DNA of 64,000 nt, from the NCBI GenBank assembly GCA_036571765.1, contig BROE01000022.1, positions 3,635,000 to 3,698,999 on the forward strand, in the 5' to 3' direction. The translations under genes were made by a program, and so were the position numbers. The notes under the pieces were generated by a model. That model was not told where the DNA came from. It searched no databases and saw only the letters and a program-made list of their open reading frames with translations. The DNA comes from Plecoglossus altivelis. Taxonomy: Eukaryota > Chordata > Actinopteri > Osmeriformes > Plecoglossidae. Shown here piece after piece: positions 58,736-64,000 of this stretch (its first letter is position 1; each line of letters begins with the position of its first letter).

Positions 58736-61139
58736 ACAGGAATGCTTTCACAGTGGCAGAGATGGTTTGGGCATACAGCTTGGTGATCTTTTAGGACAAA
58801 ATAATTGAGATACAATAAAAACAGGTATACCTCAATTCAAAACCATTATATCTGGCAATAAGCAGTACCTACACCATTAAATACCCCTGCCAACTTGACA
58901 GAAACGTAGTACCACCTTCAAGGACAAACGCATTTCTAATTATGAAAGCAACCCCAATGGCACTCCAGGAATAGACTGTCTGAGTGTTGACATTCTGTTT
59001 TGCCAAAGTCACAGACACTGGGCATATCGATCTGAACCTTTACAACCCCTTCTTTCTTTTGTATGCTGTGTCCTGTCCTCAAGTAGTATACACTATGGAA
59101 TACACATACACACCTTATAAATACTCCATCATCTAGAATCTACAGGCTACTTGTAAAATAAATATAATTCTTGAAATTTCTGATGACAAGCATCTCTAAA
59201 TATGGTCTGCATGCTTGGGTGCAGTACTTTGTCCTCAGTTACTCACTTTGCATAGTGAAATGATTACATTATCATGGTTATACTTCAACTGGCTATAACA
59301 AACAACAAAGATTGATGTCACTTTATTAGGCCTTCTGTTTTATGTAATCATTTTTTCCACAGAGCTCAGTTTGCTCTTATGTCACACTAGACCTGAAATT
59401 TATATTACAGTAACCTTTTCTGTTATTGTTACGAGTGAGTCACTCGTGGATAGCTTTGACTTCTGAGGGTGTAATTTAAACAAAGACCCACATTTAAATC
59501 CATCCTCAATTTTAGGTAGTTTAGGATTGCATTAGTACGAGGGAAAACATTAATTCAGCTTCGCTTCACCCATCACCATTCAATGCAATGCAATTCACCA
59601 TTCAACTATAAATCTGACAGTTTTTCCATTTGTGATTTGTGTGGTCCCTTACTATACTGCCATAACAAAACAAAAAATAACAGCTTGATGTGAGGCTGAA
59701 TAGACAGAAATTATAGTTTGAGTCCAATGGTTTCATAAATTCATTAGAAGTATTATTTTATATTGCTTTATTTATTCCTTCTCCTAGAAAATAAACCAAC
59801 ACCTTGGGCACCTGGAGTACTATTCTTCTCCACTCACCTTCTAACAATAATAGGGCTTGGGTTAATAATTCCAAAAATACAATTGAAAGGGGCTATATGC
59901 TTATGGAGTGCGACAAGATGGGTTTAGGTAAAGTTAGAGTGTATGTCTCATGTATCCAGCTGTGTACCAGGTACTGTTTAAATGTGGGCAAGGTGAATTA
60001 CTGAGTATTTGGGTTTAGCCAAATGTAGATGTATGCATGTGTCTGCGTAAATTGAGTTTGCCGACTGCCAGCATCTGAAGGATGAAGCTGAAACTGCTGC
60101 TGCTATTTTTATCTGACTCAATCGCCACAGGGGAACAGCTACCATCTGCGCATAGCACACCAAGGAGCTGGCAAGCCCTTTCCAGTCCTTCCCCAAATAT
60201 ACCAGCACCAGCCTCCATGAAGAAGCAAGTATTTACAACTGAAAACATGCTTAAGGCCCTTAGACATAATTTCATGACTTCTCTCATACCAGACGGGCAC
60301 TGGATGCTGACTAGCACAAACAAGTATAACTGCCATGTTCCCAGTAGATTCACTTCTAACCACATTGTCAACCAGTATACACACAAGCCACATGCACACA
60401 ATCACATTCATTCCCTTCTGAGTACCTTGAACAACACTTCTTTTAGTCCATTCTAGCGGAGCATAACCACATGTTCACCATTCATTGCCACATTGAATAA
60501 TTACCAATACTAACCATAATGTTTTGTTTGACATATTCCTATGCCTCTAGCATCCCAGAATTTGCCTTTTGGTCCAACGAGCTTCATGCAGGAATTTATT
60601 TTTACTGTCTAATTGCCATATATAGCAATAACCCCCATTGATGCATGGCCCCTTACATTTCGTCTGCAGCATAGAGATGCAGAGTATAGGCACATGCTCA
60701 CTGCAGTAAAACTGGACTCTTCATGATTCTACAGTTGTTTGTTGTGGCATAATTTTTTAAAACTTTCGAAGACAAATGATGCCTAGTTTCAGCTGTGAAC
60801 TCAGTATTAATTTGTCACAATAATCGTAGTCTTAAAGATGACGCCATACCCCTATTTATGACTTTACCCAGCTGATGATATTGTAAACACAATTCTTAAA
60901 AGGCACTAAAACTGCATAAAGATGGCAATAGGGTGCATGAGATAAGTTTAACTTTAGAGCTTTCGAAATCAAGAAACGTATCTCAAAACAATGTGACTGG
61001 TGCGATTGACGTGTTTTTCATTGGGGAAGCAGAGACAGAAAAGCTTGTGCTACAGTAAACAATTGAGCAGGTCATCTTCTGATGTACCATATCTAGTAGT
61101 TTACTGAAACAGTAGTGACATCTAGTGGGGGTTTTTTAG
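58736..61139. other. No gene recognised
   Basis: AT-rich sequence. Frames near 60082-60456 (plus, 124 residues, hydrophobic start MKLKLLLLFL) and 60015-60401 (minus) overlap each other, and neither is recognised as a known protein. Confidence 0.45.
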
Positions 61140-61529
61140 TTTTGTTTTGAAAGAGTTTATTGCTTATTTACAGACAGCCAGAGCAATTTAAAAACACATT
61201 TAAGTTAATAAAATTCACATTTTCAAAAACATGTCTTAAAACACTTGGGCATAAAATTTTATAAAAACATATGTGTTACAATCGATTGTAAAAGTATGCA
61301 TGTTAAAAGGTGAGACTAAAAACAAAACAATACTTTTAAAATAAGGTTAAGACATGCTCAACCCATAAGCCCATATTTCGTGTGCAGCCTGGCTGCACCT
61401 GCCTGGACCCCTTCACGTGGGAGGGGGCCCCTTCCGAAAGGTGCTCGGGATGTACCACCTTAGGATCTTTGTAGCCACTGCCTCCACTGCCTGGGTGGTC
61501 GTCTCCATGTGCTACCCCACCAGCAGGCT

Positions 61530-61784
61530 TTAGTAGGTCCATAAGGCGTCTTTAAAGTATGACAGGGTGAGCCAGAGGTGACGGAACCGTCCCATTGTTG
61601 TGGGTCTCCAGCTAACCCCATAGAGCACCAGTTGCGCATTCAGAACCTCCCCTGCTGGCAGGCTCGTGGTTATCAGGGGCCCCGCGTGTATCCACAGGTC
61701 CTGGGCGGTGCCGCACTCCCAGAGCAGATACCGCATAGTTTCCTCTCTACCACAAGCCAACCGTGGGCCCCCAGCCATTGCCAC
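61530..61784 (-). pseudogene. LINE ORF2 C-terminal segment remnant
   Basis: The minus frame reads CGREETMRYLLWECGTAQDL with a later RFRHLWLTLSYFKDALW end. This matches the Cys-containing C-terminal region of L1/Tx1-type LINE proteins, where C-G-x-E-E-T-x-x-H-x-L-x-x-C is usual. The part between the YKDD motif and this segment is much shorter than in an intact element, so an internal deletion is likely. Confidence 0.75.
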
Positions 61785-61854
61785 CTGTCTCTGGGAGTGA
61801 ATAACGGCTCAGAACGGCAGTCTTGTCGATGGAAGGTCGGTTGGTGCATAAAAC

Positions 61855-62640
61855 ATTCATGTCGTCCTTGTATAAAACACATTTGTCTGAGAGCCCCCTG
61901 CTCCCTGGGTCTCCCAGCCCGGTGAACCGTGGGCCCCTCTCAACACCTGTTCCAGGGGGTCGACGAAGGAGACAAAGAGGAGGGGAGATAACAGACAGCC
62001 GTGACAGATGCTGCAGCGGACATTTACTGCGTTTGTCGAGTACCCGTTAACAAAGATTCGGCTGTGTACATCCCTACACAACAGCTCCATCCATGCAATA
62101 AACCTGTCCAGAAAGCTCATTTTTTGCAGTACCTGAAAACGTTCCTGGTGTGACACCTGATCAAAAGCTTTATCAAAATCCACATTTAGGACTGCTAGAC
62201 TAATCTTTCTGTCCCTTGTCAGACAGATGGTGTCGCGGATCACCACAAGGCTGTCGGTGATCTTCCCCGGGACGGTGCAAGGTTGATCTGGGTGAATCAC
62301 TCTGTCTAAAAGTGTGGACATTCTGTTTGCTAAAAGTTTCAAATCAAAATTTAAAAGTGTGATGGGTCTCCAGTTCTTCAGGTCAGTCCTGTCATCTTTT
62401 TAGTGTAATGATGAGACTATCCCTACTCTGAAGCTGTCTGGAAGTCACTCTAGGTCCTCTAAGTCTTTAAAAACAGTCAGGAAGTTGTGTGCTAAAATGC
62501 CCCAAAAGGTGAGATAAAACTCCAGGCAGCCCATCTGCCCCTGGAAACTTCCCCCCTTTAAAACCATTAAAACACCTGTTAAATTCCTCCATCGTAAAAT
62601 ATTGCTCCAACCTACCATCCTGTGTGACAGTTTCATCTAA
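61855..62640 (-). pseudogene. LINE reverse transcriptase remnant
   Basis: In order on the minus strand: LEFYLTFWGILAHNFLTVF, then LPDSFRVGIVSS, then DRTDLKNWRPITLLNFDLK, LLANRM, DFDKAFDQVSH (the first catalytic Asp region) and GCLLSPLLF. The second catalytic motif survives in another frame as LYKDDMNVLC at about 61858-61872, where the family usually has Y-A-D-D. There is an in-frame TAA just before KDDRTD and a frameshift before YKDD. The order and motifs fit the L1/Tx1 group of fish LINEs. Confidence 0.88.
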
Positions 62641-62872
62641 AAACTCTAAAAACCTCCTTAGTTTTTTCCTTTAAAATGTCCTTCTCCCTGAACAAAACCC
62701 CATAAAACTCTCCACCCCTTTTAAAATGTCCTCTGTCTCTTCCACCAATTCACCCCTGTTGTTTTTAGGTTTTGACATGGTATCCCCTTTACTGATTATT
62801 TTTCTTCAAAAAGTACATGGTACAATTTCCCCTTGTAGGTTTCTTTCCTTCCTCCTTAAAATGAAACCCTGA

Positions 62873-63067
62873 TCAAACCTGGTCCTAGAGTGCCGCTGTC
62901 CTAAAGGTTTTTGATGTTTCCCTGCTCCAGCACACCTGATTTTAATGAGAGGTCATTACCAGACTTCCACAGAGTTTGATAATAACCCATTCATTTGAAT
63001 CAGGTGTGCTGGAGTAGGGAAACATCAAAAATCCTCAGGACAGTGGCCCTCGAAGACCAGGGTTTGA
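62873..63067. mobile_element. Foldback MITE, copy 2
   Basis: Same element as at 58545. The left arm TCAAACCTGGTCCTAGAGTG ... GTTTCCCTGCTCCAGCACAC and right arm GTGTGCTGGAGTAGGGAAAC ... GAAGACCAGGGTTTGA are inverted repeats about 80-90 bases long. It abuts the degraded 5' side of the LINE remnant. Confidence 0.88.
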
Positions 63068-64000
63068 CATCCCTGGCTTAATCCTTTCTTTAACAATATG
63101 TTCCCGCACCAATATATCAAGGACAAAAGGATGAAAAACAATTCAATATAACTTGATAATAAATCCAGTACCAATATAATATAAGATGATATATTGTGTG
63201 TAATAATGAATTAATATTCAATTCATTTTCATTCAGTAATTTCACAGTAATATAAAAGCTCTGGATAGTCTAACTATACTTCCCCCTTTATTCCCTCGGT
63301 TTCAAAAGATGGGATTTCATAATCTGGGTACTAAAAAGAGCTCTGGACCAATCAGCACAATTTTGATTATATCTCAAGAACGACAAGAGCCACCATCCCC
63401 ATTATCGCCAAGATTTCTTCCAAGTGGCTGTCCGGTCATTCTCCGAATGATTTATGGTACGACAAGCATTAACCCTTTTCTCAATCAAACAATGATGTGC
63501 TAACTAGATCAACCTACGTTCATGTCTGGTGGAGTTGAAGGGTTTTATTCAATCTTATATAAACCTAGGTCTTCTTTTAAATTTAGCTGGTAAAACATTT
63601 TAATAAAAAGGCGGGAAAACCGGCATTACTTGAAAAGATCTGTAAACTACACTGACTGTCTTCAAGCACTGGGATAGCAATATATGGTTTGCAGAGATGG
63701 AGGGACACCAGACAGATCAAAATGATAAGAATCGATATGCTCTTTTTATTCATTCGGAACGGCTTCTGTCATGCTCCGCCCCCATTTGGCCACGATCGTG
63801 ACCGTAGCAGTGTTTGTGGGCTGTAGGAGCATGGCATCCAGGCCTCTCTAAACAAATACATACCGTTTTTCTGATTTGAAACATGTTTGAATATGGATCT
63901 ATTGATGAAACGAAGGTAATTATGATTTCTTACTTGACCGTCACAGTGTTTGTGGGCTCTAGGGGCATGGTATCCAGACATGCGTCTATTGAACATTGAG
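63068..64000. other. No gene recognised
   Basis: AT-rich sequence to the window end. A CCGTAGCAGTGTTTGTGGGC / CCGTCACAGTGTTTGTGGGC pair about 138 bases apart (63801 and 63940), each followed by TCCAG or a similar context, shows a short diverged duplication. No exon is recognised. Confidence 0.45.

Larger units (their letters stand above)
61140..62870 (-). mobile_element. Decayed LINE retrotransposon, 5'-truncated, L1/Tx1-like
   Basis: The minus strand carries collinear remnants of a LINE second open reading frame: part of the reverse transcriptase (about 62640-61855), then a shorter C-terminal Cys-rich segment (61784-61530), then a 3' UTR to about 61140. Stops and at least one frameshift make it inactive. 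The endonuclease domain is absent, and the left part of the reverse transcriptase fades into frameshifted sequence up to about 62870, where a MITE begins. Confidence 0.88.

Noticed and set aside
60082..60456. 124-residue plus frame with a signal-peptide-like start
   Set aside because: Only the first ten residues look like a signal peptide. The remainder is not recognised, and minus-strand frames overlap throughout.

Overview
The window looks like ray-finned fish (teleost) genomic DNA. It carries exons split by GT-AG introns, a vertebrate-type ADAR2 protein, teleost-style transposon remnants (Tc1-like ends, a LINE with an L1/Tx1-like reverse transcriptase, foldback MITEs, a LINE 3' end with a CATC tail) and a very high density of microsatellites and minisatellites. 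I see no operons, CRISPR arrays, tRNAs or rRNAs. The species cannot be fixed from the sequence.

Only one gene can be supported: adarb1 (ADAR2, the adenosine-to-inosine RNA editing deaminase), on the minus strand at the left end. Six coding exons lie between 8191 and 1848. The start exon holds only 28 coding bases. A large exon (6172-5250) encodes the nuclear localisation region and both double-stranded-RNA-binding domains. Four short exons (3496-3382, 3091-2923, 2611-2460, 2016-1848) encode the first part of the deaminase domain, with the zinc-binding His, the catalytic Glu and both zinc-binding Cys. All reading phases join without a break over 518 full codons. The last roughly 180 residues must lie to the left of the window.

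From about 8.2 kb to 50.9 kb I find no convincing coding exon. This stretch may be long 5' introns of adarb1. At 50.98-51.18 kb there is a short CpG-rich block with three ATTGG (inverted CCAAT) boxes to its right and a good minus-strand splice donor to its left; it is the best candidate for the adarb1 promoter and first exon, but a rightward or divergent promoter is equally allowed. The rest, to 64 kb, is intergenic-looking and contains two copies of a foldback MITE and a decayed LINE.

More than fifteen separate tandem arrays (units 21-55 bp) are spread across the window, and many make long spurious open frames. A run of N at 39738-39795 sits inside one array beside a Tc1-like transposon end. 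Several arrays (40.1-40.6, 45.0-45.5, 46.6-47.3 kb) look corrupted by insertions and deletions, which suggests poor consensus sequence. I found no convincing new multi-gene system. The most interesting leads are hairpin elements within introns of this RNA-editing gene, a possible alternative acceptor 46 bases upstream of the dsRBD exon, and the scattered telomere-like motifs.
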